Shown here: positions 1 through 8,959 of the stretch, one piece after another
How positions within the stretch are numbered: the stretch's first letter is position 1
How the letters are laid out: the number at the start of each line of letters is the position of its first letter
Origin: Lutimonas vermicola
GTDB taxonomy: Bacteria; Bacteroidota; Bacteroidia; Flavobacteriales; Flavobacteriaceae
Length of the DNA stretch: 64,000 nucleotides
Assembly (NCBI RefSeq): GCF_038433205.1
Contig: NZ_JBCDNA010000001.1
Span: 310,001 to 374,000, forward strand
Reading direction: 5' to 3'
Program-made: the position numbers and the translations under genes
The notes under the pieces: model-generated
The model's input: only the letters and a program-made list of their open reading frames with translations
Told to the model about the DNA's origin: nothing
Database searches by the model: none

Positions 1-94
1 CGTGAACCGCATGCATTACACCGATCCCCATAGGCAGGATCAGGATAAGTACTAAAATCAATGAAGTGATATGATTTTTTCTGTCTAATTCCAT
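1..94 (-). CDS. Exported or membrane-anchored protein, N-terminus only
   Basis: The first 31 codons of a minus-strand gene that leaves the window at base 1. They read as a short charged start (MELDRKNH) followed by a hydrophobic stretch of about 20 residues ending near MHAVH, which fits an uncleaved signal anchor or a signal peptide. A good -7 box (TATATTTG) lies only 8 bases upstream of the ATG, so the transcript would be almost leaderless. Function cannot be assigned from so little. Confidence 0.5.
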   Translation of the reverse strand, partial: MELDRKNHITSLILVLILILPMGIGVMHAVH

Positions 95-101
95 GTCACT
101 G

Positions 102-109
102 CAAATATA
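102..109 (-). promoter_or_regulatory. Promoter -7 box for the left-edge gene
   Basis: Minus strand TATATTTG matches the Bacteroidota -7 consensus TAnnTTTG. Transcription would start about 5-6 bases further on, within a few bases of the ATG at 94. Confidence 0.45.
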
Positions 110-156
110 CAATTTTGATGTTTATTTAAAATATGATTACTGAGTCAAGACAAAAA

Positions 157-182
157 AAACAGGTAGCGAGTGCTACCTGTTT
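157..182 (-). terminator. Rho-independent terminator of the T9SS-secreted protein gene
   Basis: Perfect 11-bp stem (AACAGGTAGC core), four-base loop, and a T run on the minus strand, 22 bases past the stop codon at 205. The + strand side also has a short T run, so it may act in both directions. Confidence 0.8.
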
Positions 183-204
183 TTCATCAATTCATATAAC
201 GGAC

Positions 205-1707
205 TTAATTTGTAATCGAAATTTTATGTCTCATTGTATCGTTTCCATTTTTGACCAGGGCGAAATACAATCCTCTTTTTAAATGAAGCGTGCTGAATTC
301 GATCAAGACATCGGCTCCTTTTTTCGTAACACCATTGTACAGGTCTCCAACTTTTTGCCCGCTAATATTATACAGTTCTATTCGTGTGTCTCCACTTTGT
401 TTTGATGTAAAAGCAATTTTCCCAACATCTCTAACCGGATTTGGAAATACGTTTACCTTGTTTTTAGATGAGGCTACTTTAATGGCAATCTTTTCGGTGT
501 ATTCATCCTTATCATCACAATGACCCGGTCCGATTCGGCCGTTGTTAAAATCGTCTAAAATTCCTCCTAATCTTACGCACATTTGTTGAAGGTCTTTATT
601 GTTGTTAACCTCTTCCGGCGTATTTTCATGTAAAAACTTTGTGGCTTCATCAAAGGTGGAAGCGATATCTGACGGATCAGCATCATTATGGAGATTTAAT
701 TCTGCCGCGATGTATTGATGTGCCAGAATATAATATTTTCCTCCTTTACCTGGATTTGTATTAAAAACCTCACAATAATCTTTTCCTGATTCAAAAAATA
801 CAGTTTTCTCAGCTTTACCTCCTTCAATAAGATCCCAGGTATCATCTCTTTTTGGGCCGTTACCATTTTTTTTGCAGGTAGAATGTGTTTTCCAATAGCC
901 CTGGGTTAAGGTACATCCGTTAAAAACTTTTTCAACATCAGCAATCACGCCTCCTACGAAAAATGAATCTCCGTTTAAGTTGTCCGAACCTGGGTCGGGA
1001 GAATAGATACTTATTGTTACTTCTGAAATATTTCCGGGTACATCCTTTAACTGATACTCACCTATGAGTAAAGAATTTCCAAGTGAATTATAAGTATTTT
1101 CAACAAATCTCTGGTATTTTGGACCTGCCTCAATTTCGATGACGATCATCCTTTGACCTTCATCCAATTCAGATATGGGTACTTTAATGGTCAAATCTCT
1201 GCTGGCCGTTTCTGTTCCAATATCCAGGGTGTATACATATTTCTTCGCAGAACCATTATGATACATAAAAACCTGCTCTACATTAACAACGCTTTTATAA
1301 CTGGCCGTCAATGATGTTCTGTACACATAGGCATAAAAGGAGTGAACATAGTCCTCTATTTTTATAGATGCATTGAACTTTTCATTTAAAGGATTTGCAA
1401 AGCTTCTTGTATAATAACCTATGGACTCATCCTTTACATAGGATAGATATTGACTGCCGACAATTGGAATCCAGTTAGACGATGGAGAATCTTCATTATC
1501 AAATAAAACGCCGTCAATTGGCGGTAATGTGTTTAAACCTTTTGAAACTGCAAATAAATCAGCCTGTTTTATATTATACTGATCTGCGATTTCTAAAGTA
1601 GCACTGGTCTTACTTTTAATGCCCATTCCCATCAGTTCAACCACTTGTCCTCTAACGGAGAAGTTGAGAAATATAAGCACAACAAAAGAGAGTAATAATT
1701 TTTTCAT
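205..1707 (-). CDS. Secreted protein with type IX secretion sorting domain
   Basis: 500 residues. A signal peptide covers about residues 1-20, with probable cleavage before Q21. The last 80 residues form a type A T9SS sorting domain: VNVFPNPV near 420, then the typical beta-sandwich pattern with LYNISGQKV and a C-terminal basic strand ending KISITN. The protein is therefore exported by the Por/Sec-dependent T9SS and either anchored to the surface or released. The middle has no enzyme motif I recognise, but CTLTQGYWKTHS (C265) is a short motif found in various bacterial surface proteins, followed by an alpha-helical stretch of about 130 residues. The gene is monocistronic, with a strong terminator. 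A weak -7 match (TACTTTTA, 1742-1735 minus) lies 28 bases upstream. The binding target is unknown. Confidence 0.85.
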   Translation of the reverse strand: MKKLLLSFVVLIFLNFSVRGQVVELMGMGIKSKTSATLEIADQYNIKQADLFAVSKGLNTLPPIDGVLFDNEDSPSSNWIPIVGSQYLSYVKDESIGYYTRSFANPLNEKFNASIKIEDYVHSFYAYVYRTSLTASYKSVVNVEQVFMYHNGSAKKYVYTLDIGTETASRDLTIKVPISELDEGQRMIVIEIEAGPKYQRFVENTYNSLGNSLLIGEYQLKDVPGNISEVTISIYSPDPGSDNLNGDSFFVGGVIADVEKVFNGCTLTQGYWKTHSTCKKNGNGPKRDDTWDLIEGGKAEKTVFFESGKDYCEVFNTNPGKGGKYYILAHQYIAAELNLHNDADPSDIASTFDEATKFLHENTPEEVNNNKDLQQMCVRLGGILDDFNNGRIGPGHCDDKDEYTEKIAIKVASSKNKVNVFPNPVRDVGKIAFTSKQSGDTRIELYNISGQKVGDLYNGVTKKGADVLIEFSTLHLKRGLYFALVKNGNDTMRHKISITN

Positions 1708-1817
1708 AGCAAGGGGTTTAAAATTAATACGAGATAAAAGTAAGAAATTGGAAGTTAATATCCAAATTAATTACTTGAAAACATGCTGTTTAGGTATTTT
1801 AAAGCCCTTGGTATTTA

Positions 1818-2000
1818 TTATTTCACGCCCATCTTTTTTAAGATTACCGACATTAAACACCAATTTGTAAAACCTGATTGTAACAAATTGGCACCCACAA
1901 AAGCTGTAAACCAGATCCAGTTGGGATTCACATAATGAGCAAGCAATAAACTGATAAGAATAAAACTTCCGGCGATGACGTTGATGTACCTGTTGATCAT
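1818..2000 (-). CDS. DUF2892-family small inner-membrane protein
   Basis: 60 residues with two hydrophobic segments (about 7-22 and 27-45) and a C-terminal CLMSVILKKMG pattern. This fits the DUF2892 (YgaP transmembrane-like) family, whose role is unknown but which often sits beside heavy-metal, sulfur or efflux genes. It is the last gene of the tolC/adaptor/RND operon, 16 bases after the PII-like gene. The single cysteine sits where family members often carry one. Confidence 0.65.
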   Translation of the reverse strand: MINRYINVIAGSFILISLLLAHYVNPNWIWFTAFVGANLLQSGFTNWCLMSVILKKMGVK

Positions 2001-2016
2001 TTTTATATATTTAAAA

Positions 2017-2322
2017 TTATTGATATTTTTCTATATGTAACACAATGGCCCTTAAAGGATTACCGCTTTCTACCGTCATATTGAGGACTTCCAGCTCCTT
2101 CAATAGCAAATCGATCTTATGCTCTTCAGTAAAAGTGAAGAATAAAACGGATTTTACGTTCTCCGTTGAACTGGAGAACCAATTGTCAATGAGGTCTTCC
2201 TGGTCAAGTGTTTTGAATCCATTGATATCAGTGTTGCTAAAGGCCAGAATTCCGGCTTTTTTAAACAATTTTACAGCTTGTTTTTCATAGCTTTTTACTG
2301 CGGTAATGACGAGTAATTTCAT
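2017..2322 (-). CDS. PII/CutA-like small protein coupled to RND permease
   Basis: 101 residues with no signal peptide. The pattern MKLLVITAVKSYEKQAVKLFKKAGI, a central FFTFTEEHKIDLLLKEL and a final strand RAIVLHIEK fits a ferredoxin-like fold of the PII/DUF3240 type. Proteins of that type are known downstream of CusA-type RND pumps in Proteobacteria. The start codon overlaps the stop of the permease gene by four bases, so translation is probably coupled. A cytoplasmic sensory or modulatory role for the pump is an inference; ligand and family membership need a profile search. Confidence 0.6.
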   Translation of the reverse strand: MKLLVITAVKSYEKQAVKLFKKAGILAFSNTDINGFKTLDQEDLIDNWFSSSTENVKSVLFFTFTEEHKIDLLLKELEVLNMTVESGNPLRAIVLHIEKYQ

Positions 2323-5300
2323 ATTGATTTGTTTTTCTTTTTAAGTTTGCTTCTTTCCAGATAGTAATAGATCAGCGGTACTGCCAGCAGCGTTAAAAAG
2401 GTCGAAAATATCGTACCCCCTAAAAGTGAAATGGCAAGCCCCTGAAATATTGGATCAAAAAGCATGACAATAGCGCCAATCACCACAGTTCCGGCAGTTA
2501 AAAGTATCGGCGTTGTCCTAACTGCGCCTGCCTCTACGACCGCCTGTCTTAATTCAACGCCGTCTTCGAGCCTCAGGTTGATAAAATCAACGAGAAGTAC
2601 TGAATTTCTTACCATGATTCCGGCCAATGCGATAAGACCAATCATAGAAGTAGCAGTAAAATAGGCATCAAATACCCAATGGCCCAAGATGATTCCAATC
2701 AGCGAAAGCGGGATAGCGATAAGCATCACAACAGGCGACCTGAAACTTTGGAACCATCCAACCAGCAAGACATAAATGATAATGATAACTACGGCAAACG
2801 CGGCCCCGAGATCTCTAAAAACCTCAAAAGTAATTTGCCATTCACCATCCCATTTAACTGTGTATTCCTCGGTATTTGTCGGTTGATGATTCCATTCTTC
2901 ATGTAGGGTAAAACCTGTGGGCATATCAATATCTTTTAAAAGGCCTGAGAGGCTCATTAAAGCATATACAGGGCTCTCCAGATCTCCTGCCATATCAGCG
3001 GTTACATAAACCACCCTTCTTTGGTTTTTTCTCATGATACTTTTTTGAATCGTATCTTTTTTCAAGTGAATAAGATCGCCTATTGGAACCGCTGTTCCGT
3101 TATTTGAAATTACCTTGAATTGAAAAAGGTCCTGTGCGGTGGCTCTTTCTTTGTCTTCAAATTTAAGGACGATGCCGATATCACTATTTGATCTGTCCCT
3201 GTACATCTTGCCAATGGCTTGATCAGACAAAGACATCTGCATGGTATTCACAATCTGCTGAGGGCTAATGCCGTTCAATATGGCTTTTTCTTTATCTATG
3301 ATAAATTTGTATTCAGTTTGATCATCTTCCACCATCCAATCGATATCGACAACGTCTTCAACTTCAGCGAATTTATTTTTAAGCTGATCGGCAATTTGAA
3401 TTTGCTGCTGGTGATTGGGCCCGTAAACCTCTGCAACCAAGGTTGAAAGTACCGGTGGCCCCGGTGGTACCTCAACAACCTTGACATTGGCACCAAACTT
3501 TTGTCCGATCCTTTGAATTTCAGGACGGAATACGGTAGAGATATAATGGCTTTGTTCCTTGCGATCTTCCTTGTCAGTCAGGTTTACCTGTATGTCTGCG
3601 ATATTTGATCCGCTTCGAAGGTCATAGTGCCTTACCAGGCCGTTGAATGTTATTGGAGAAGCTGTTCCCGCATACGATTGATAATTCTTCACAAAGTGAC
3701 TTTCCTTGATATACTGTGAGATCTCTTTAACCACCATATCAGTTCTTTCCAAAGTTGTTCCTTCCGGCATGTCAACAATCACCTGAAATTCATTCTTATT
3801 GTCAAATGGCAGCATTTTAACTGCTACGGCTTTGGTAAGAAACATGGCAGAAGTTGCCATCAGCAGAAATATATTGATACCGAAAAAGGCGAGTCGATAC
3901 CACTTATTGTCTAAGAGCGGATCAATCGTTTTCTTGTAGAACCTAAAGATAGAAGAATCTTCAAGCGTTTTTGATGGTTTCTTTTCCTTGGTTTTATTTT
4001 CTTTTTCCCTTAGAAAAATATACCCTAAATAAGGGGTTATGGTCAAGGCCACAAAAAGGGAGATAAGCATAGCTATGGAAGCTCCGATAGGCATAGGGCT
4101 CATATATGGACCCATCAAACCCGATACAAAGGCCATTGGCAATACCGCGGCTATCACTGTAAAAGTTGCCAGTATCGTTGGGTTTCCAACTTCGTTAATC
4201 GCGTAAAGAGCCGCCTGTTTAAAGGGTAATCGCTTCATTTTAAAATGCCTGTGCATGTTTTCGGCTATAATAATCGAATCATCAACTACGATACCCGTAA
4301 CAAAGACAAGGGCAAAAAGTGTAATCCGGTTTAGGGTATAGTCCATAAAATAATAGCTGAACAGGGTGAGTGCAAAGGTTACCGGTACTGATAAAAACAC
4401 AACCAGGCCTCCGCGCCATCCCATGGCGAGCATTACTACCAGGGATACAGAAATGATGGCAATAAAAAGATGGCTTAGGAGCTCAGAAACCTTGTGCGAT
4501 GCAGTGGCTCCATAGTTCCTTGAGACAGTGACCTGCACATCATCCGGGATAAGGTCTTTTTTTAAGGTTTCAATTTTTTCCAGGATGACATTCGAAACTT
4601 TCATGGCATCCCCACCTTTTTGTTTTCCGATTGAAAGTGTAACTGCATTGTACAATTCAGGGTGTTCAAGGTTTTCTTCTGAGGCTTTCCCAAAACCAAA
4701 ATTCACATATTCTTTAGCTGCTTCTGCACCATAACTAACGGTGGCGATTTGATTGAGATAGACGGGTCTTTTCTCGTAAATACCTACTATCAGATTTTCA
4801 ATATCTTCTGCAGTCTTTAAAAAATCTCCCGTATGTATCCTGATTTCCTCATCATTATTCGTTATGGTTCCTGAATTGGATTGTGTATTGCTGGCCTGTA
4901 TCATTTGAGCCACGCTCAGGATATCTAATTTGTTTTCGGCGAGCTTCTCTTTATCAAGGAAGACACTCACTTCCTGACTTCTGCCACCGATTATATTTGT
5001 AATGGCAACGCCATCCACTTTTTTAATCTCAGAATTAACCTCTTCCACAAGTTGCTTGAGCCGAAAATCGTCATAGTGTTCGCTCCAGAAGGTCAGCCCC
5101 AAAACCGGTACATCATCAATGGCTCTGGTTTTGACCAATGGCATTGTAACCCCTTGAGGTATCTGATCCAGATGTTTGATAATCTCATTATAAAGCTGCA
5201 CAAATGATCTTTCAAGGTCTTCTCCAACGTAAAACTGCACGATCAACATGGCTTTCCCATTCATCGAGGTTGAATAGACATATTCTACACCTGGCAAATT

Positions 5301-5531
5301 GCTTACGATTTTTTCAAGCGGTTTCGCCACTTTTGATTCGATTTCTGCCGGTGAAGCACCTGGATACCCTACAAATATATCGGCAATGGGCACCTCAATT
5401 TGAGGCTCTTCCTCCCTGGGAATCAAATAAGAGCTGTAAACACCAATGATCATGAAAATTACCATCAGCAATATAGTGAGCTTCGATTGTAAAAAAACCG
5501 ATGCTATTTTTCCTGCAAATCCTTTATCCAT
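2319..5531 (-). CDS. RND-family efflux permease
   Basis: 1070 residues, the usual length for inner-membrane resistance-nodulation-division pumps, with the two-fold repeat of one transmembrane helix, periplasmic porter domain and five helices in each half. Residues about 12-32 form TM1, followed by PREEEPQI, characteristic of a large uncharacterised RND clade common in Bacteroidota. The proton-relay aspartate pair is present (D417 and D418 in GIVVDDSIIIAEN). PGPPVLSTLVAEVYGP lies in the second porter domain. It would form a tripartite pump with the adaptor (6 bases upstream) and the TolC-like protein. Substrate cannot be told: the Met-rich copper sites of CusA are not evident. Confidence 0.9.
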   Translation of the reverse strand: MDKGFAGKIASVFLQSKLTILLMVIFMIIGVYSSYLIPREEEPQIEVPIADIFVGYPGASPAEIESKVAKPLEKIVSNLPGVEYVYSTSMNGKAMLIVQFYVGEDLERSFVQLYNEIIKHLDQIPQGVTMPLVKTRAIDDVPVLGLTFWSEHYDDFRLKQLVEEVNSEIKKVDGVAITNIIGGRSQEVSVFLDKEKLAENKLDILSVAQMIQASNTQSNSGTITNNDEEIRIHTGDFLKTAEDIENLIVGIYEKRPVYLNQIATVSYGAEAAKEYVNFGFGKASEENLEHPELYNAVTLSIGKQKGGDAMKVSNVILEKIETLKKDLIPDDVQVTVSRNYGATASHKVSELLSHLFIAIISVSLVVMLAMGWRGGLVVFLSVPVTFALTLFSYYFMDYTLNRITLFALVFVTGIVVDDSIIIAENMHRHFKMKRLPFKQAALYAINEVGNPTILATFTVIAAVLPMAFVSGLMGPYMSPMPIGASIAMLISLFVALTITPYLGYIFLREKENKTKEKKPSKTLEDSSIFRFYKKTIDPLLDNKWYRLAFFGINIFLLMATSAMFLTKAVAVKMLPFDNKNEFQVIVDMPEGTTLERTDMVVKEISQYIKESHFVKNYQSYAGTASPITFNGLVRHYDLRSGSNIADIQVNLTDKEDRKEQSHYISTVFRPEIQRIGQKFGANVKVVEVPPGPPVLSTLVAEVYGPNHQQQIQIADQLKNKFAEVEDVVDIDWMVEDDQTEYKFIIDKEKAILNGISPQQIVNTMQMSLSDQAIGKMYRDRSNSDIGIVLKFEDKERATAQDLFQFKVISNNGTAVPIGDLIHLKKDTIQKSIMRKNQRRVVYVTADMAGDLESPVYALMSLSGLLKDIDMPTGFTLHEEWNHQPTNTEEYTVKWDGEWQITFEVFRDLGAAFAVVIIIIYVLLVGWFQSFRSPVVMLIAIPLSLIGIILGHWVFDAYFTATSMIGLIALAGIMVRNSVLLVDFINLRLEDGVELRQAVVEAGAVRTTPILLTAGTVVIGAIVMLFDPIFQGLAISLLGGTIFSTFLTLLAVPLIYYYLERSKLKKKNKSI

Positions 5532-5537
5532 CGCTTT

Positions 5538-6626
5538 TTATTTTATGTTGAGTTTAACTCCGTTATATAATTTGCTTTCAGCGCTTACTATATATTGCTC
5601 ACCTTCAGAAAGTCCTGACAGTACTTCAATATGATCACCCACTGATCTTCCCAGTTTGAGCCATCTCAGAATAGCGGTATTAGAAGAACTTACAGTATAA
5701 ATACCTTGTAAGTCTCCCTTTCTTATGAGCGCTGATTTGGGGATCAGGACCTGGGTAGTTTGATTCTGACTTGATGGGAATACAGCAGAAATAAACATCC
5801 CTGAATACAATCGCACGTCTTCGGGAATTTCTAATTTTATTTTTACCAGATACTGACCACCAGAGTTTTGCGAAGAAGTACTGATTTCGCTAACGGTTCC
5901 GTACAGTGTTTTTTCATTTGATTTTACGTAAACCTTGACGCTGTCATTTTGGCGTACATAAGGAATATTCATTTCCGGGACCATGGCAATGGCCACAAAG
6001 TTATTTGGTGCCTCAATGCTCAAGAGGTGCTGCCCCGGGTTAGCCATATCGCCAACCTTGACAGATTTGGAAGTAATGACACCGCTGAATGGTGCCCTTA
6101 TGTTTGTATAGGATAATATCGCTTCCACTTCTTTTCGGACCTGCCTGGCACTTTCAAGCTGTGCTTTTGCTATGCTGTATTGGGTATTCACATCATCGAA
6201 CTCCTTTTGGGAAGCACTTTTTTGCTCGAATAAAGTCTGATATCTCTTCAGGTTTTTATCGGCTGTTAAAAACCTGGCTTCAGCCTGGCTAATCCCGGCT
6301 TGTGCCTGGGCTTTTTTGGCTTCCATATCGGCATTGTTAATATCGATCAAGGCTTGTCCCTTTCTTACATTTTGCCCAACTTTCACATAAACTTTAGATA
6401 CGTAGCCCATCATTCTGGTACTGATGTTTGCAAATTGATCGGCTTCAATTTGGCCACTGGTATTGAAATAACCATTGCTCTCGGGAACTATTGATTTTTC
6501 CACTTTTACATCTACAACTTCGACAGCTGTGGTAGTGGAATTCTTGGAGTCGGAGCAAGAAGCCAGCGTAGCTGAAGCCATCAGGAATAGACTCAAAAGT
6601 TTTATTGTTTTGTAATTTAGTTTCAT
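5538..6626 (-). CDS. RND periplasmic adaptor (membrane fusion) lipoprotein
   Basis: 362 residues. A lipobox ending LASC (C24) makes it a lipoprotein. It then shows the adaptor order: biotinyl-lipoyl-like half (VGQNVRKGQALIDIN), an alpha-helical hairpin rich in A/Q/K (about 105-165), the second lipoyl half (IRAPFSGVITSKSVKVGDMANPG), a beta-barrel domain and a membrane-proximal domain (VLSGLSEGEQYIV). It bridges the permease and the outer-membrane channel. It lies in operon with tolC-like (10-base gap) and RND (6-base gap). Confidence 0.9.
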   Translation of the reverse strand: MKLNYKTIKLLSLFLMASATLASCSDSKNSTTTAVEVVDVKVEKSIVPESNGYFNTSGQIEADQFANISTRMMGYVSKVYVKVGQNVRKGQALIDINNADMEAKKAQAQAGISQAEARFLTADKNLKRYQTLFEQKSASQKEFDDVNTQYSIAKAQLESARQVRKEVEAILSYTNIRAPFSGVITSKSVKVGDMANPGQHLLSIEAPNNFVAIAMVPEMNIPYVRQNDSVKVYVKSNEKTLYGTVSEISTSSQNSGGQYLVKIKLEIPEDVRLYSGMFISAVFPSSQNQTTQVLIPKSALIRKGDLQGIYTVSSSNTAILRWLKLGRSVGDHIEVLSGLSEGEQYIVSAESKLYNGVKLNIK

Positions 6627-6636
6627 CTTGTTTTGA

Positions 6637-7968
6637 TTATCGTGTTAAGAAATTTAAATAGACTTTTGAAAAGTTGAAGTTGAAGATGGCCCTTGCATAT
6701 TCAAGTTCTTTTTCATGGTATTTTGTTTCAGCGAAGAGAAGGTCTTTTGATTTTTCCAAACCTTGCTTAAACCTGTTATCTGTGATCCTGAATGCTTCTT
6801 TTGATTGTGTCAGGGAAAGACCGGTAAGCTCTATCTGTTTTTTGGCATCTGAAAATTGACGTTTGGCTTTATTGATTTCCAATTCACTTTCCTGAATATA
6901 TTTTTGTTGTTTGAGCGTGGCTTTTTCTAAAAGCGCTTTTTCCTGGTGAATTTTACCGATGTTTTTATAACCACTAAAAATATCCCAGGACAGTTGCAGA
7001 CCAATCATATAGTTGTTGGCTCCAAAACCCATAAACGAGGCATCATTCCATTCATAATTTGCCACAGCATTGGCTCTGGGGATAAAACTCATTTTTGATG
7101 ATTGAAGCATTTGTTCCTGGGCATCTATGGAATACTGCATCGCAAGAAGGTCCTTGCGGTTGCTGTTCAAGGTAAAATCGTCTTCGGAGCCAACTACGTC
7201 CAGTGTTAATTCATCTGATGGCATAAGTACTCCTGGGTCTGTATTTCCTATTAAAAAAGCAAGGTATTCAGAGACGTTTTGAAAGTTAGACCTGGCCAGG
7301 TGAAGTTTGTGTTCTATCTCGGCCAACCTGACTTCCATATCGAGATAAGCGGCACTTTGCATCAAGCCCTGATCATAGGTATTTTTTGCCCAAATCTGAT
7401 TCTGAGAAGCTGTTTCTTTAGCTTTTTTAATAACTTCAATTGATTTATGAGCCAATTGGAGTTGCATATAGGTTTTGATGGCTTCAAGTTCTATATATTC
7501 CTCTGTTCTCTGTGCCTGAAGGTTTGAAGCTTCCAAATTGAGATTGGCCATTTTTCTTTCTTTCCAACCATCTACGTTGATCAGGGGTTGCATGAGTTCA
7601 ATCCTTGTGTTGAAGTTCTCTACATTACCCGGATCATTGAGCAGTTCGGGGTCAAAATCAGCAGATGCTACATCTCTTTGAAGCAATTTGAAACCAAATG
7701 CCTGCAAAGGGTTATTTGTGAAAGTACTCGTATTACTCAGTCTGATCTGAGGCAGTAAAACGGCTCTCGAACTTTCGTATTGTCCTTTTGCCAGGGCATA
7801 GTCTTGTTGTGAGATCTTTAGACTGTTATTATTTTCCTTTGCGCGGGTTTTTACTTCTTCAAGACTTATAACAGTGCTCGATTGCGCATGGGTCTGAGCC
7901 AGCATTAAAACGGTTCCCAGGACCAAAACTCCTTTTAAAAACGATTTGTTCAATTTGAATAAATACAT
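6637..7968 (-). CDS. TolC-family outer-membrane efflux protein
   Basis: 443 residues. Signal peptide to about residue 28 (LAQTHAQ), then two long helical repeats typical of the outer-membrane efflux protein family. The second repeat carries LQLSWDIFSGYKN and the C-terminal helix RFKQGLEKSKDLLFAETKYHEKELEYARAIFNF. It is the first gene of the five-gene efflux operon. It is preceded by a -7 box (TAATTTTG, 7999-7992) and an inverted repeat that overlaps it, which suggests repressor control of the operon. Confidence 0.9.
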   Translation of the reverse strand: MYLFKLNKSFLKGVLVLGTVLMLAQTHAQSSTVISLEEVKTRAKENNNSLKISQQDYALAKGQYESSRAVLLPQIRLSNTSTFTNNPLQAFGFKLLQRDVASADFDPELLNDPGNVENFNTRIELMQPLINVDGWKERKMANLNLEASNLQAQRTEEYIELEAIKTYMQLQLAHKSIEVIKKAKETASQNQIWAKNTYDQGLMQSAAYLDMEVRLAEIEHKLHLARSNFQNVSEYLAFLIGNTDPGVLMPSDELTLDVVGSEDDFTLNSNRKDLLAMQYSIDAQEQMLQSSKMSFIPRANAVANYEWNDASFMGFGANNYMIGLQLSWDIFSGYKNIGKIHQEKALLEKATLKQQKYIQESELEINKAKRQFSDAKKQIELTGLSLTQSKEAFRITDNRFKQGLEKSKDLLFAETKYHEKELEYARAIFNFNFSKVYLNFLTR

Positions 7969-7991
7969 GGATTTCTTAAATTAATTCCATG

Positions 7992-8021
7992 CAAAATTAG
8001 ACTTATATCCTACTTGTCTAA
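7992..8021 (-). promoter_or_regulatory. Promoter and candidate repressor operator of the efflux operon
   Basis: The minus-strand -7 box TAATTTTG (7999-7992) lies 24 bases upstream of the tolC-like ATG. Overlapping it is an inverted repeat, TTAGAC (7997-8002) and GTCTAA (8016-8021), separated by 13 bases, about 25 bp overall. That size and position fit a TetR-type operator, as is common for RND operons; no regulator gene is adjacent in this window. Confidence 0.5.
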
Positions 8022-8158
8022 GTAACCCAAGGCACATTGACACAATACAAAATGTCGTAACGAAGCTTCACTTACTTTTGGTATGCAGTACATCAGTACC
8101 CCTTGAGAGATTTTCCCTTGTTCTTTTAAAAGAGGTGAAGATGCAAATATGAATCGAG

Positions 8159-8935
8159 TTATATTTTTATTTTGAGCTTTCTGACCTTCATATTGAGGGC
8201 TTCAACAAGAAGTGAGAAAGCAATGGCAAAGTACAGGTAACCTTTTGGTATGGCACCAACGCGCTGGCCAAAAATTACTGCATTCGATAAATGCGCACTT
8301 TCTGTCACAAGCATAAAACCGATAAGAATCAGAAACGATAAGGCCAGCATTTGTACTGTAGGATGTTTATTGACAAATTTTCCGACAGGCAAGGCAAAGA
8401 TCATCATGATCAAAATGGATACAACAACAGCTATAATCATGATAATCAAAGCTCCATCCAGACCATTGGTCATTCCAACAGCGGTCAAAACTGAGTCAAA
8501 GGAAAAAACAATGTCTATAAGCACGATTTGAACAATGACGGCAGACAGCGAAGACTTCACATTACTGCCGGCACTAGTATCGTGTTCAGCGCCTTCCACC
8601 TTTTGATGGATTTCATGCGTGCTTTTGTACAACAGGAAAAAACCACCACCTAACAGAATCAGACTTTGCCCTGAAACGGAAGCCTGAAACCAGGAGAGAT
8701 CGACCTCAAAAAGAATGTCTTTCATGGCGATGATATAGGAGACGCCTATGAGTAATAAAATTCTAAAGACCATGGCCAGCACCAGCCCTATATTTGTTGC
8801 TTTTTTAATCCGGTTTTGAGGAAGCTTACCCGCGGTAATCGAGATAAAAATTATATTATCGATTCCAAGAACTATTTCAAGGAAAGTTAAAGTTAGTAGA
8901 GCTACCCATGTATCGATGTGAGAAAATATTTCCAT
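8159..8935 (-). CDS. TerC-family integral membrane protein
   Basis: 258 residues, multi-spanning, with the TerC hallmarks: acidic membrane residues in EIVLGIDNIIFIS near the N-terminus and QIVLIDIVFSFDSVLTAVGM in the middle, plus QMLALSFLILIGF. TerC-family proteins are implicated in metal (notably manganese) export and tellurite resistance, probably by moving ions before or during secretion. It has no large soluble domain. The following genes on this strand start 190 bases downstream with their own promoter, so it is probably the end of its transcript. Confidence 0.88.
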   Translation of the reverse strand: MEIFSHIDTWVALLTLTFLEIVLGIDNIIFISITAGKLPQNRIKKATNIGLVLAMVFRILLLIGVSYIIAMKDILFEVDLSWFQASVSGQSLILLGGGFFLLYKSTHEIHQKVEGAEHDTSAGSNVKSSLSAVIVQIVLIDIVFSFDSVLTAVGMTNGLDGALIIMIIAVVVSILIMMIFALPVGKFVNKHPTVQMLALSFLILIGFMLVTESAHLSNAVIFGQRVGAIPKGYLYFAIAFSLLVEALNMKVRKLKIKI

Positions 8936-8959
8936 GATTCAAGTGTTTTGCTGATTGGA

